Source: Melioribacter sp.
Lineage (GTDB): Bacteria; Bacteroidota; Ignavibacteria; Ignavibacteriales; Melioribacteraceae
Assembly: GCA_020723965.1 (NCBI GenBank)
Contig: DYHW01000001.1
Span: forward strand, 606,587 to 670,586
Direction: 5' to 3'
DNA length: 64,000 bases
A program made the translations under genes and the position numbers. Below are positions 46,165-55,422 of the stretch, piece by piece (position 1 is the stretch's first letter; every line of letters begins with the position of its first letter). The notes below the pieces were generated by a model that worked only from the letters and a program-made list of their open reading frames with translations, made no database searches and had not been told where the DNA came from.

Positions 46165-46222
46165 ATGATGCGGATTGATCTGCGTAAATCCGTTAAATCA
46201 GCGTCATCAGTGTTCTATTAAT
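46165..46222 (+). repeat. Degenerate intergenic repeat (ATCTGCGTAAATCC type)
   Basis: GCGGATTGATCTGCGTAAAT, then AATCAGCGTCATCAGTGTTC, matches intergenic text I recall as frequent in Bacteroidota/Ignavibacteria genomes. A weaker relative with GCAGATTAAAAA and AAATCTGCGTTCCATT is at 5095-5157. Confidence 0.4.
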
Positions 46223-46305
46223 TTTTTGAACGAGAAAACCAATGAACTGCATAATTCATTTTGAAATAACTACGAATAATTCTAACGTTATTCCGACGGG
46301 TGTAG

Positions 46306-47568
46306 ATGCTGACAAATAGAACGACTTTACTATTTAGATTTTTTATAGTTGTTTTGCTTGCATCGTCATTTAGCTCGTGCAATAAGCAAAAGGAAAGTAC
46401 TAATATTGAAGTGCGAAAGCCGAATCAGTTCGGTTTGGCTGTTGATGATTTGATCGAGGTTCACGATACAATTGAAACCGGACAAACAGTTTCAGACCTG
46501 CTCAGTCCTCACGGTGTAACCCAACAAAAAATAAACGAGATCGAAAAAAAATCTTTTGAAGTTTTTCACACTAAAAAATTTCGTGCAGATGACGAATTTT
46601 ATATTTATGCAAAATGGGATTCTGTTGAAACGGTGAAGTATCTCGTATATGTTCAGGATGCGGCGAACTATGTTGTATTCGATTTGTGCGATACGATTAA
46701 CATTTATAAGAAACAAAAACCGGTTACTATAAAAGAAGCAGTTGCAACCGGAGTAATTACAAATTCTCTTTATCAAACTCTTGAAGAAATGAAGATTGTA
46801 CCAGAAGTGGCAATAAAACTTGCCGATGTTTATGCATGGCAAATAGATTTTTTTCGTCTTCAGCAAAACGACAGCTTCAAAGTATTTTACGAGCAAATTT
46901 TGGTTGACGACAAACCGGTAGGAGTTGGGAAAATATTAGCGGCAAGCTTTACACACAGAAAAGAAAATTATTACGCATTCTATTTCGATAAAGAAAAAGA
47001 AGGCGGTTATTTTGATGATAAAGGAAATAGTTTACGCCGTGCTTTTCTTAAAGCTCCGCTGAAGTTTAGCCGCATTACATCCCGTTATTCTATGAGAAGA
47101 TTTCATCCAGTTTTAAAAATGAATAAAGCCCATTTTGGAACAGATTACGCAGCTCCAACCGGTACGCCTATATTGACCGTGGGGGATGGTGTTGTTATTG
47201 AAACCGGATATAACGGCGGTAACGGGAATTATGTTAAAGTAAAACACAACGCTACTTATACAACTCAATATTTACACATGTCGCGTATTGCAAAAGGAAT
47301 TCGCAATGGTGCGCGTGTTTCTCAAGGACAAATAATTGGTTATGTCGGCAGCACAGGGTTAGCGACTGGTCCGCATGTGTGTTTCCGTTTTTGGAAGAAT
47401 GGAAAACAAGTTGATCCGCTGAGAGAGAAATATCAATCTTCTGCTCCTATCAATAAAAAATACAAAGCGGAGTTTGATGTTGTGAAGAAAGTATGGATGG
47501 AAAAATTGTCGACTGTAAATAATCAATTAACTGGCGTCAGTAACGGGAATCATAAATCGAAAAGCTGA
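46306..47568 (+). CDS. M23 family cell-wall metallopeptidase, lipoprotein
   Basis: 420 residues. Lipobox FSSC (Cys about 25). A LysM-like or OapA-like stretch (IETGQTVSDLLSPHGVTQQKI) is followed by the LytM domain at about 255-375. Zinc ligands: His276 and Asp280 in HFGTDYAAPTGTPI, then His357 in GPHVCFRFW. The third ligand, normally His in HxH, is Cys359 here. Cys can bind zinc, and I recall HVC in other Bacteroidota members, so activity is still likely. It would cut peptidoglycan cross-links. Confidence 0.88.
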   Translation: MLTNRTTLLFRFFIVVLLASSFSSCNKQKESTNIEVRKPNQFGLAVDDLIEVHDTIETGQTVSDLLSPHGVTQQKINEIEKKSFEVFHTKKFRADDEFYIYAKWDSVETVKYLVYVQDAANYVVFDLCDTINIYKKQKPVTIKEAVATGVITNSLYQTLEEMKIVPEVAIKLADVYAWQIDFFRLQQNDSFKVFYEQILVDDKPVGVGKILAASFTHRKENYYAFYFDKEKEGGYFDDKGNSLRRAFLKAPLKFSRITSRYSMRRFHPVLKMNKAHFGTDYAAPTGTPILTVGDGVVIETGYNGGNGNYVKVKHNATYTTQYLHMSRIAKGIRNGARVSQGQIIGYVGSTGLATGPHVCFRFWKNGKQVDPLREKYQSSAPINKKYKAEFDVVKKVWMEKLSTVNNQLTGVSNGNHKSKS

Positions 47569-47697
47569 TTGCCGCCACTATGCAGAAAGCTATTTACAAT
47601 ATATACACAACAATGAATAATTATACATATCGAAAAACGCCCCCTATAAGTTTCTAACAATAAAAAATAATTTTTGTCAATCTTTTTATTGGTTGTA

Positions 47698-47728
47698 TTG
47701 CATTGATAAATATTGTTTTATAAGTTTG
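47698..47728 (+). promoter_or_regulatory. Bacteroidota-type promoter of the LysW operon
   Basis: TTG (47698-47700), exactly 20 bases, then TAAGTTTG (47721-47728), a perfect TAnnTTTG. Transcription would start near 47735, about 23 nt before lysW, whose ribosome site AAAGGAAAAAG follows. Confidence 0.7.
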
Positions 47729-47757
47729 CAGCACTTCATAAATAAAGGAAAAAGATT

Positions 47758-47940
47758 ATGGCAGATTCATCTTCTGCTGCCGAGTGTCCTGTATGCGGCG
47801 CACAAATACAATTAGCTGCAGATGCTGTTAAAGGAGAATTGATTGAGTGTTCCGATTGCGGAACAGAGCTTGAAATAATTTCAATAGACCCTCCGCAAGT
47901 GCATGAAGCGCCTCAGGAAGAAGAAGACTGGGGTGAATGA
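47758..47940 (+). CDS. lysW: LysW amino-group carrier protein
   Basis: 60 residues, the LysW size. Two zinc-binding pairs, Cys10-Cys13 (CPVC) and Cys31-Cys34 (CSDC), and the acidic tail ending EEDWGE. The last Glu is the attachment point: LysX joins the amino group of alpha-aminoadipate (or glutamate) to its side-chain carboxyl. LysW then carries the intermediate through LysZ, LysY and LysJ. The hcs gene starts inside its last codons. It is first in the operon behind a perfect promoter. Confidence 0.95.
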   Translation: MADSSSAAECPVCGAQIQLAADAVKGELIECSDCGTELEIISIDPPQVHEAPQEEEDWGE

Positions 47941-49099
47941 TTTGGTTTGGGTTTTAGATTCAACTTTGCGCGAAGGCGAACAAACACCCGGCGTTTATTT
48001 CGATAAACATATCAAACTTGCAATCGCAGCTTTGCTCGATGAAATCGGCATTGATATAATTGAAGCCGGACACCCTATGGTTACAACTGAAATTCATGCA
48101 GCTGTTAAATCAATTGCTCAAAAGGGATACAAATCAATCGTGGGTGCTCACTCTCGTTCTCTTCAAAGTGATGTTGATCTTGCGCTTGAATGCGGAGTGG
48201 GTTTTCTTGGAATTTTTTATTGTGTTAGCGATGAACGTTTGAGCGATGTTTTTAAAAAAGATTTAGATTCAGCCATAAAACAGATAACAGATGTAATCTC
48301 ATATGCAAAGAGCAAGAACAAAAATTTGTTGATTCGTTATACGCCGGAGGATACGGTTCGTTCTCAGTTTGAAAATGTTGTTCAAGCAGCGTCTGCCGCA
48401 GTTGATGCCGGTGCTGATATTATAAGTGTTGCAGACACTACTGGATATATGGTGCCCGGCACAGACCGCAGTATGTATAATTACATATCACGTCTCATCG
48501 AAGAATTAGATAAAAGAAATCTTCATCCAAGAATTGCTGTTCATTGCCATAACGATCGCGGGCTTGCACTGGCAAACGCACTTGATGCTTATCGCGCAGG
48601 CGCATCTATTATTGATGCCGCTGCTTTGGGACTTGGTGAAAGAGCAGGTATTGTTGATCTCGCACAGTTACTTACTGTTCTTACCATTGATTATAGTGTA
48701 AATCGCTGGAATCTTTCAAAACTTGTTGGTCTTTATGATTTAGTCAGTAAACATTCTGGAATACCTATTCCGGCAAATTTTCCTATCACCGGAAAAAATG
48801 CTTTCACGCACTGTGCTGGTGTTCACACTCATGCAGCGTCTATCAATCCCATGCACTATGAAAGTCTCAATCCGGAAATTCTTGGAAGACCAAGAACATT
48901 TGCTCTTGATCATATGTCGGGCATTGCATCTCTTCGTTATGCGCTAAATTTGATAGGGGAAAATTCTTTGGATGACGCGCACCAACATGATGTTCTGTGC
49001 GAAGTTAAATCTGTTGGTCAAAGAGGAAGAACAGTTGATCTTGCCGAGCTTACTCACATCGTTGAAGCCGTTAAACATCATAAAACATATAATAGCTGA
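47933..49099 (+). CDS. Homocitrate synthase-like enzyme
   Basis: 388 residues from GTG at 47933, which overlaps the lysW stop by 8 bp and gives [20 protein letters not shown] at the N-terminus; an upstream ATG (47903) would read through the lysW acidic tail in another frame. [13 protein letters not shown] holds the Arg and Asp of the HMGL-like TIM barrel; [21 protein letters not shown] holds the metal-binding His pair. It lacks the long regulatory domain of LeuA. In a LysW operon, condensation of acetyl-CoA with 2-oxoglutarate to homocitrate is the most likely reaction, first step of AAA lysine synthesis. Isopropylmalate or re-citrate synthase is the alternative. Confidence 0.85.
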   Translation: MNDLVWVLDSTLREGEQTPGVYFDKHIKLAIAALLDEIGIDIIEAGHPMVTTEIHAAVKSIAQKGYKSIVGAHSRSLQSDVDLALECGVGFLGIFYCVSDERLSDVFKKDLDSAIKQITDVISYAKSKNKNLLIRYTPEDTVRSQFENVVQAASAAVDAGADIISVADTTGYMVPGTDRSMYNYISRLIEELDKRNLHPRIAVHCHNDRGLALANALDAYRAGASIIDAAALGLGERAGIVDLAQLLTVLTIDYSVNRWNLSKLVGLYDLVSKHSGIPIPANFPITGKNAFTHCAGVHTHAASINPMHYESLNPEILGRPRTFALDHMSGIASLRYALNLIGENSLDDAHQHDVLCEVKSVGQRGRTVDLAELTHIVEAVKHHKTYNS

Positions 49100-49140
49100 T
49101 ATTTTTTTCAGCTATATCTTTAACAAATTCGAAAGGAGTT

Positions 49141-49998
49141 ATGAATAAAATGAAAATCGGGCTGCTGCATTCATTAATACGCAAAGATGAAAAATTCTTG
49201 ATTGATGAATTCAAAAAAGTTAAAGGCGTTGAATTGATAATGATTGACGACAGAGAAGTTACTTTCAATATCGGAAAAGATAAGCTTAATGTAGATGTAA
49301 TAGTTGAAAGAAGCATCAATCACTCGCGTGCACTTCACGGATTAAGATTATTTGAATCTGCCGGAATTAAATGTGTGAATACTTACAGTGTTGCAACTGT
49401 TTGCGGCGATAAACTTTTAACATCGTGCGCGCTTGCAGAGCATAATGTTCCACAGCCTGAAGTTCGGGTTGCATTTACGGAAGAGTCAGCGCTCAAAGCT
49501 ATTGAAGAGATGGGCTATCCGGTTGTCTTAAAACCGGCGGTCGGCTCCTGGGGAAGATTACTTTCGAAAATAAATGATCGTGATTCTGCAGAAGCAATTC
49601 TTGAACACAAAACTGTTCTCGGTTCTTATCATCATTCAATTTTTTATATTCAAAAATATGTAGAGAAAAGCGGAAAAGATATCAGAAGTTTCGTAGTTGG
49701 CGGTCAATGCATTGCTGCTATTTATAGAACATCTCCACACTGGATTACAAACACCGCTCGCGGCGGTGTGGCTACAAATTGCGTGGTTACAGATGAATTG
49801 AATGACATTTCTGTTCGCGCTGCAAAAGCTGTTGGCGGCGGAATTGTTGCAATTGATGTTTTTGAAACCGCAGAAGGTTTGATGGTGAACGAAGTGAACT
49901 ACACAATGGAATACAAGAACAGTATTTCAACTACAGGAGTGAACATTCCGCAAAAAATGGTTGAGTATATTTTGCAAGTTGCAGAGGGAAGAAAATGA
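49141..49998 (+). CDS. lysX: LysX: alpha-aminoadipate-LysW ligase (ATP-grasp)
   Basis: 285 residues of the RimK/LysX ATP-grasp family; ATG at 49150 is an alternative start. [22 protein letters not shown] is the ATP-grasp lid, and [18 protein letters not shown] and [11 protein letters not shown] hold Mg/ATP ligands. [10 protein letters not shown] is close to what I recall of Thermus LysX. It ligates the substrate amino group to the last Glu of LysW. Choice between aminoadipate and glutamate (ArgX) rests on the neighbouring hcs gene. It overlaps lysY by 4 bp. Confidence 0.88.
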   Translation: MNKMKIGLLHSLIRKDEKFLIDEFKKVKGVELIMIDDREVTFNIGKDKLNVDVIVERSINHSRALHGLRLFESAGIKCVNTYSVATVCGDKLLTSCALAEHNVPQPEVRVAFTEESALKAIEEMGYPVVLKPAVGSWGRLLSKINDRDSAEAILEHKTVLGSYHHSIFYIQKYVEKSGKDIRSFVVGGQCIAAIYRTSPHWITNTARGGVATNCVVTDELNDISVRAAKAVGGGIVAIDVFETAEGLMVNEVNYTMEYKNSISTTGVNIPQKMVEYILQVAEGRK

Positions 49999-51041
49999 CG
50001 AAAGTCAAAGTTTCTATTGTTGGCGCTTCTGGTTATACCGGCGGAGAATTGCTTCGGCTGCTTTTATTTCATCCTAACGTCGAAGTCAAACAAGTTACAT
50101 CCGAAAGTTACACTGGAAAATTTGTTCATAAAATTCATCCCAACTTGCGCAAATCAACAATGATGAAGTTTGTTTCTGCAAGTGAACTTGAGACGTGCGA
50201 CCTTTTGTTTTTATCTCTGCCTCATAATAATTCTCAAAATCAAATTGATGAGTACAAGAAATTAGCGCCAAAGATAATTGATTTGAGCGCTGATTTCCGT
50301 TTGAAGAATGCACACGAATATGAGAAATGGTATGGACACAAACACGCTCGCCCTGAACTTTTGAACGAGTTTGTTTACGGAATTCCGGAACTGCACCGAG
50401 AAGAGATGAAGAAAGCAAATTACATCTCTAGCGCAGGATGCAATGCAACGGCAAGCATTCTCGGTTTGTATCCTCTATTCAAAAATAATTTGGTTGAAGA
50501 AGATAGGACAGTAATAGAAGTTAAAGTTGGCTCGAGCGAGGGCGGTAATAAAGTTAATGAAGGTTCGCATCATCCGGAGCGGAGCGGCGTTGTGCGTTCT
50601 TATCAGCCAACACAGCATCGTCATACTGCTGAGATGCTGCAAGAGATCTCTTTTGGAAAGAAAATTCAAATACACTTTTCTGCTACTGCAATCGATATGG
50701 TGCGCGGGCTGCTGGCAACTTGTCATGTTTTCTTGAAAGAAAATTTGCAAGAGAAAGATATTTGGAAAGTTTACCGAGATGCATACGGCAATGAACCGTT
50801 CATTCGTATTGTGAAAGAGAACGAAGGAATTTTTCGCTATCCCGAACCAAAACTTTTGATCGGTACTAATTACTGCGATATCGGTTTCAAGAAAGATGAT
50901 TTTTCAAATCGCCTTGTTGTTATCAGCGCGATCGACAACTTAATGAAAGGTGCAGCCGGTCAAGCAGTTCAAGCGTTTAATTTAATGTATGGCTTTGATG
51001 AAAGAACTGGTTTAGAATTTCCGGGTCTTCATCCCATTTAA
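49995..51041 (+). CDS. lysY: LysY: LysW-aminoadipate semialdehyde dehydrogenase (ArgC family)
   Basis: 348 residues. NADP motif [19 protein letters not shown] at the start, catalytic Cys in [16 protein letters not shown] (about 138) and [20 protein letters not shown], the ArgC/LysY long-loop type. It reduces LysW-bound acyl phosphate to the semialdehyde, after LysZ. Being in a LysW operon it is LysY (or bifunctional LysY/ArgC). Its ATG overlaps the lysX stop. The spacer to the next gene contains a palindromic repeat element. Confidence 0.9.
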   Translation: MTKVKVSIVGASGYTGGELLRLLLFHPNVEVKQVTSESYTGKFVHKIHPNLRKSTMMKFVSASELETCDLLFLSLPHNNSQNQIDEYKKLAPKIIDLSADFRLKNAHEYEKWYGHKHARPELLNEFVYGIPELHREEMKKANYISSAGCNATASILGLYPLFKNNLVEEDRTVIEVKVGSSEGGNKVNEGSHHPERSGVVRSYQPTQHRHTAEMLQEISFGKKIQIHFSATAIDMVRGLLATCHVFLKENLQEKDIWKVYRDAYGNEPFIRIVKENEGIFRYPEPKLLIGTNYCDIGFKKDDFSNRLVVISAIDNLMKGAAGQAVQAFNLMYGFDERTGLEFPGLHPI

Positions 51042-51045
51042 AATA

Positions 51046-51109
51046 ATCATGTTCATGCTCTAGAACATAATTATGATCTAATGTGAAAGAGCAAGAGCAT
51101 GAACATGAT
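51046..51109. repeat. Palindromic repeat element in the lysY-GATase spacer
   Basis: Outer arms ATCATGTTCATGCTCT (51046-51061) and AGAGCATGAACATGAT (51094-51109) are perfect 16-bp inverted repeats. The loop contains CATAATTATG, itself a palindrome, then ATC. The same layout and words recur at 56679-56737 between nuoD and nuoE. Confidence 0.65.
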
Positions 51110-51127
51110 CACGAGCAAGATGGTAAA

Positions 51128-51772
51128 ATGTGCAGACTACTTTATGTTAATTCAATAAATAATTTTTCTATACCAGATTACCTTTTAAAATTTGCCGATG
51201 TTTCTAAGAACAGCAAAGAGTATCAAGGTCATGGCTGGGGCTGCGCATATTTACAGCACGGTGTTTGGGAGTATTACAAAAATTTAAATCCAATTTGGGA
51301 AGATGATTTTTTTCGTTTTGGATTTACTAATCGATTGCTCGTTCACGCTCGAAGCGCTTTTAAAGATGAAGGAATTATTGTCGAAAATAATATGCCTTTC
51401 TATGATGATAAATTTATTTTTATCTTCAACGGACAACTGAGCGGAGTTAGGATAAAAGAAGAGGGAAAAATTGGCGCAGAAAAAATATTTAATTATATAA
51501 AACGATTCGACAAGGGAAATGCACTTGAAGCGCTTAATAAAGGGACTGAGATCATCAAAAAGAAATCAAATTACATTAGAGCAATGAATATAATTTTATC
51601 CGATAAAAATGCGTCTTACGTTTATTCTCATTTTAACGAAGAGCCGGACTATTTCACAATGCATATTAAACAGGATGAAAGTACGATTATCGTCTGCTCT
51701 GAAAAATTACCGGGAGAAAATGATTGGATGCCAATTCAAAATAATTCGCTTATGGAGTTGAAATGCTTTTAA
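51128..51772 (+). CDS. Class II glutamine amidotransferase domain protein
   Basis: 214 residues from ATG 51128, which puts the catalytic Cys directly after Met (MCRLLY), as these Ntn hydrolases need. A GTG at 51083 is in frame but would bury the Cys behind a His/Glu-rich leader made from the palindromic element. HGWGCAYL, LLVHARSAF and FIFNGQLSG match the class II GATase motifs (YafJ/EgtC-like). Such domains release ammonia from glutamine or cut gamma-glutamyl bonds. It overlaps lysZ by 10 bp. No known LysW step needs it, so its role is open; a hydrolase acting on a gamma-glutamyl-like LysW bond is speculation. Confidence 0.75.
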   Translation: MCRLLYVNSINNFSIPDYLLKFADVSKNSKEYQGHGWGCAYLQHGVWEYYKNLNPIWEDDFFRFGFTNRLLVHARSAFKDEGIIVENNMPFYDDKFIFIFNGQLSGVRIKEEGKIGAEKIFNYIKRFDKGNALEALNKGTEIIKKKSNYIRAMNIILSDKNASYVYSHFNEEPDYFTMHIKQDESTIIVCSEKLPGENDWMPIQNNSLMELKCF

Positions 51773-52602
51773 TAAAAATCGGCGGCGGAAAAGAATTAAA
51801 TCTCAACGGCATCGCCAGTGATTTATCAACATTAAATGAAAGATTTATTATTGTGCACGGCGCTAATGCTCTGCGAGATGAATTGGCTCTGAAACTTGGC
51901 TATCAAAAGAAAATTGTAACATCGCTTTCCGGTTACGATTCTGTTTTAAGCGATGAACAGACAATTGATTTAATGATGATGGCTTATGCCGGTTTGAAAA
52001 ATAAACGAATCGTTGAACTGCTTCAGCAAAAAGGCGTCAACGCAGTTGGTCTTTCCGGCGTTGATGGAAAAGTTATTCAAGGCAAACGCAACAGCGGAAT
52101 AAAAGTGCGTGAAAGAGGCAAAACTCTTTTGCTTCGCGATTTTTCCGGCAAGCCGCAAGCAATTAACAAACAGCTTTTAGATTTACTGCTTGAGAATGGT
52201 TATACACCTGTGTTGAGCGTCCCTTTGATTGATGAAAATAATATTGCCATCAATTCCGAAAACGATGACGTTATTGCTCTGCTGCAAGCAGAATTTAAAG
52301 CTGATAAAATTATCTTGCTCATCGAGGCGCCCGGATTTCTTCTTGATAAAAACGATCCGTCATCGCTCGTTTCAAAAATGTCGAAAACGGAACTTGAAGC
52401 AATGGAACAAAAAGTTGACAGCAGAATGAAAAGAAAAATTCTTGCGCTTAGAAAATTATTTTGGGAATCCTCCAAAGAAATCCCAATAAGCCGGAACATC
52501 CAATTGGGGGAAGCCGGAGAGACAACAGTAATTATAGCAGACGGCAGAACAGAAAATCCAATTAAAGACGCATTAAACGGTAAAGGAACTACAATACAAT
52601 GA
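51763..52602 (+). CDS. lysZ: LysZ: LysW-aminoadipate kinase (ArgB family)
   Basis: 279 residues of the amino-acid kinase fold. LIKIGGGKELN at the start binds ATP phosphates; FIIVHGANALRDELALKLG and YTPVLSVPLIDENNIAINSENDDVIALLQ are ArgB/LysZ motifs. It phosphorylates the free carboxyl of LysW-bound aminoadipate. AGAEGETTVIIADGR-like C-terminal GEAGETTVI is usual for the family. Both ends overlap neighbours (10 bp with the amidotransferase, 4 bp with lysJ). Confidence 0.9.
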   Translation: MLLIKIGGGKELNLNGIASDLSTLNERFIIVHGANALRDELALKLGYQKKIVTSLSGYDSVLSDEQTIDLMMMAYAGLKNKRIVELLQQKGVNAVGLSGVDGKVIQGKRNSGIKVRERGKTLLLRDFSGKPQAINKQLLDLLLENGYTPVLSVPLIDENNIAINSENDDVIALLQAEFKADKIILLIEAPGFLLDKNDPSSLVSKMSKTELEAMEQKVDSRMKRKILALRKLFWESSKEIPISRNIQLGEAGETTVIIADGRTENPIKDALNGKGTTIQ

Positions 52603-53753
52603 CAGACTACAAAGCACTTACTCAACAATATGAAATTGATGTTTACCCAAGACGAGACGTTGTTTTGGTTAAAGGAAAAGGAGCGCGCCTTTGGGATGAT
52701 CAAGGTAACGAATATATTGACATGGCAGCCGGCATCAGCGTTGCTAATATTGGTCATTCTAATTCAAAAATTGTAGAAGCGCTTTCTAAGCAAGCGGCAA
52801 CACTTATCACTTGCCCTAATACTTTTTATAACGATACAAAAGCGGTCTTCCTCGAAAAACTTTTCACTATTGTTCCGAAGAATCTTACTAAGGCGTTTTT
52901 AACAAACAGCGGAACGGAAGCTGTCGAAGCGGCTATCAAATTTGCAAGATTGAATACTAAGAAGACAAAATTCATTGCTGCTATGAAAGGTTTTCACGGA
53001 AGAACAATGGGCGCTCTGAGCGCGACATATAAAACTGAATACCGAGAGGGTTTCGGACCGCTTGTCCCGGGATTCTCTTTTGTGCCTTTCAACAATTTTG
53101 AAAAACTAGCAGCAGCAGTTGATGATGACACAGCAGGAATTATTTTAGAACCAATTCAGGGTGAAGGGGGAATAAACATTGGGCAAAAAGAATATTTTCA
53201 AAAAGTAAGACAGTTATGCGATGAGAAAGGAATTATGTTAATCATCGATGAAATCCAAACCGGATTCTGCCGCACAGGAAAAATGTTTGCTATTGAAAAT
53301 CTTGGAATTGAAGCTGATATGATGACCCTTGCTAAATCAATTGCCGGCGGATTTCCTATGGGTGCTTTGTTGTGTTCGGATAAAATTCAGATTGAAAAAA
53401 GTAAACACGGTTCTACATTCGGCGGCAATCCACTTGCCTGCGCTGCCGGTATTGCTGCTATCGAATTCATGCTCGAAAATAAATTGTGGGAAGAAGCTGA
53501 ATTAAAAGGAAAATATTTCAAAGATAAGTTAGAAAAATATTCTCTTTCAAAAGTCCGAGACATTCGTGTTGTTGGTTTGATGATCGGAATCGAGTTGAAA
53601 GACAAATCGCAGCCGATAATTGTTGAACTATTGAGTAAAGGGATAATTTCTCTTCCAGCCGGCACTACAGTTTTACGTTTGCTGCCCCCGTTAGTAATAA
53701 GTTACGAAGATTTGGATACGGTTATTGAGAAATTAGCAGGAATTCTTCAATAA
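52599..53753 (+). CDS. lysJ: LysJ: LysW-aminoadipate semialdehyde transaminase (ArgD family)
   Basis: 384 residues, class III PLP aminotransferase. [45 protein letters not shown] (Asp to the pyridine N) and [13 protein letters not shown] with the Schiff-base Lys are all present. It converts the LysW-bound semialdehyde to LysW-lysine, which LysK (not in this window) would release. It may also serve arginine synthesis. It is the last gene of the LysW operon. Confidence 0.9.
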   Translation: MTDYKALTQQYEIDVYPRRDVVLVKGKGARLWDDQGNEYIDMAAGISVANIGHSNSKIVEALSKQAATLITCPNTFYNDTKAVFLEKLFTIVPKNLTKAFLTNSGTEAVEAAIKFARLNTKKTKFIAAMKGFHGRTMGALSATYKTEYREGFGPLVPGFSFVPFNNFEKLAAAVDDDTAGIILEPIQGEGGINIGQKEYFQKVRQLCDEKGIMLIIDEIQTGFCRTGKMFAIENLGIEADMMTLAKSIAGGFPMGALLCSDKIQIEKSKHGSTFGGNPLACAAGIAAIEFMLENKLWEEAELKGKYFKDKLEKYSLSKVRDIRVVGLMIGIELKDKSQPIIVELLSKGIISLPAGTTVLRLLPPLVISYEDLDTVIEKLAGILQ

Positions 53754-54044
53754 TTAAGTGCTAAATATGCAGCAATAAAAAGTAATTTTAATTTAGAGAT
53801 CAACGAGAATTTGGATCATAGATATGCAAGATTCAGGGGAAAGGATTCAAAGCGTTCAGTCATGATTGAAAATATAGCGGCGACATCATTTTAAGCAGAG
53901 AAAAGCTATAGATTTATCAATACTGATATTCCATTTATTTTTATTATAGATAACAATTGAATATCAGACCTTAACCGAGACTTGTTATTTTGCTTTCTAA
54001 CCTCTTTTATTTATTTTTAGCCAACCAAAAAATGAAATATTTCT
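53754..54044 (+). other. Spacer before the nuo operon with a long-loop inverted repeat
   Basis: 291 bp, no gene. CTGATATTC (53923-53931) and GAATATCAG (53959-53967) are perfect 9-bp arms with a 27-nt AT-rich loop. TTATTTTG at 53985-53992 is a possible -7 element for nuoA without a good -33 partner. Confidence 0.4.
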
Positions 54045-54413
54045 ATGATTCTTGATTACATACCGATATTTCTTGTAATAATTGTGTCAATTATTTTCGG
54101 CGCTGTAGTAATTTTTTCATCAACACTTTTCGGTCCGCAAAGACCTACTAAAATAAAATTGATGCCTTACGAAAGCGGCAAAAATCCCGTCGGTACCACA
54201 CACGAAAGGATCTCAATAAAATATTACCTCGTTACAATGATGTTCATTATTTTTGATATCGAAGTGGTCTATGTATATCCATGGGCTGTTGAATTCAAAA
54301 AACTTTTTGGCGAACACGGAATTTTTGCTTTCATACCAATGCTTATATTCTTAGTAGTGCTCGAATTAGGATTTCTTTATTTATACGCGAAAGGAGGATT
54401 AAAGTGGGATTAG
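54045..54413 (+). CDS. nuoA: NADH-quinone oxidoreductase subunit A
   Basis: 122 residues, three membrane helices. [26 protein letters not shown] and [17 protein letters not shown] are the NuoA motifs, with the conserved loop between helices 1 and 2. It is part of the membrane arm of complex I near the quinone site. It overlaps nuoB by 10 bp. Confidence 0.95.
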   Translation: MILDYIPIFLVIIVSIIFGAVVIFSSTLFGPQRPTKIKLMPYESGKNPVGTTHERISIKYYLVTMMFIIFDIEVVYVYPWAVEFKKLFGEHGIFAFIPMLIFLVVLELGFLYLYAKGGLKWD

Positions 54414-54922
54414 AAGCCAAACTTCAACAAGACGGCTTTATTACCACAACGATAGATGCTGTTGTTGCATGGGCGCGTAAAAGTTCTGTTTGGCCAATGC
54501 CGATGGGAATTTCATGCTGCGCTATTGAGATGATTGCTGCTGCAGATCCTAAATATGATATCGCTCGTTTCGGTTCAGAGGTAATGCGCTTCACTCCGCG
54601 CCAGTGCGATCTTATGATTGTTGCCGGAACAGTTACATATAAAATGGCGCAAGTTGTAAGAAGAATTTACGATCAGATGCCCGAGCCCAAATGGGTAATA
54701 GCGATGGGCGCATGCACTTCATCGGGCGGAATGTATCGTTCATATAGCGTTGTGCAGGGTATAGACCAATTTCTTCCGGTGGATGTTTACACTGCCGGCT
54801 GTCCGCCGCGTCCGGAAAATTTGTTGAACGCGTTAATGACTATTCAAGAAAAAATTGGAAAAACTAAAGCTCGCGATTTTCAGAACAGAACTTTGGCTGA
54901 TCTCGAACTCGCTCAAAACTAA
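54404..54922 (+). CDS. nuoB: NADH-quinone oxidoreductase subunit B
   Basis: 172 residues, GTG start with AAAGGAGG directly upstream inside nuoA. Ligands for the N2 cluster are visible: [15 protein letters not shown] and [32 protein letters not shown] is the family signature. It links the peripheral arm to the quinone-binding site. Confidence 0.96.
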   Translation: MGLEAKLQQDGFITTTIDAVVAWARKSSVWPMPMGISCCAIEMIAAADPKYDIARFGSEVMRFTPRQCDLMIVAGTVTYKMAQVVRRIYDQMPEPKWVIAMGACTSSGGMYRSYSVVQGIDQFLPVDVYTAGCPPRPENLLNALMTIQEKIGKTKARDFQNRTLADLELAQN

Positions 54923-54926
54923 TCTT

Positions 54927-55421
54927 ATGGATCTTAAAGAACTTATCGTTGAAAAAGTAAAAGAGAAATTTGGTTCGGCGCTGGAAGAAGTTACTGATTT
55001 TAGAGACGATCTTTCGCTTACAATTAAGAAAGATCAAATTGTTGCGCTCGGAAAATTTTTGAAAGAAGACCCCGATCTTGAATTCATCATGTGCAGAGAT
55101 ATTACTGCAATTGACTGGGCAACTCGCAAAAAAAGATTCACCGCAGTTTATCACGTTTATTCCTTCAAGCTTAACTACACGCTCCGCCTTAAAGCTAATA
55201 TTGATGATGACCCGCCAACAATTCAGACAGTTACATCAGTATGGCGCAGCGCAGATTGGTATGAACGCGAAACATTTGATATGTATGGTATCAAGTTTAT
55301 CAATCATCCCGATCTTAGAAGAATGTATATGCCGGAAGGATTTGAGTATCATCCTTTAAGAAAAGATTTTCCTGTGCTCGGTATTCCGGGTTCTTTACCT
55401 CTTCCCAAAAGAGCAGAATAG
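54927..55421 (+). CDS. nuoC: NADH-quinone oxidoreductase subunit C
   Basis: 164 residues from ATG 54927, 4 bp after nuoB; an in-frame ATG 24 codons earlier would overlap nuoB and adds a non-family leader. The 30-kDa subunit signature WYERETFDMYGIKFINHPDLRRMYMPE with HPLRKDFPV is at about 107-150. Not fused to nuoD, unlike E. coli. It sits in the peripheral arm next to NuoD. Confidence 0.94.
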   Translation: MDLKELIVEKVKEKFGSALEEVTDFRDDLSLTIKKDQIVALGKFLKEDPDLEFIMCRDITAIDWATRKKRFTAVYHVYSFKLNYTLRLKANIDDDPPTIQTVTSVWRSADWYERETFDMYGIKFINHPDLRRMYMPEGFEYHPLRKDFPVLGIPGSLPLPKRAE

Positions 55422-55422
55422 T

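Noticed and set aside
46492..46896. Minus-strand frame of 134 codons in the M23 gene
   Set aside because: Phe/Ile/Tyr/Lys-rich shadow of the real gene.
47903..47932. Upstream ATG for the homocitrate-synthase-like gene
   Set aside because: It adds a basic leader read from the lysW acidic tail; GTG at 47933 gives the normal N-terminus and a typical short overlap.
51083..51127. GTG start extending the amidotransferase by 15 residues (His/Glu-rich leader)
   Set aside because: The leader is encoded by the palindromic repeat and would bury the catalytic N-terminal Cys.
54855..54926. Upstream ATG for nuoC
   Set aside because: Overlaps nuoB by 68 bp and adds 24 non-family residues; ATG 54927 fits the family.
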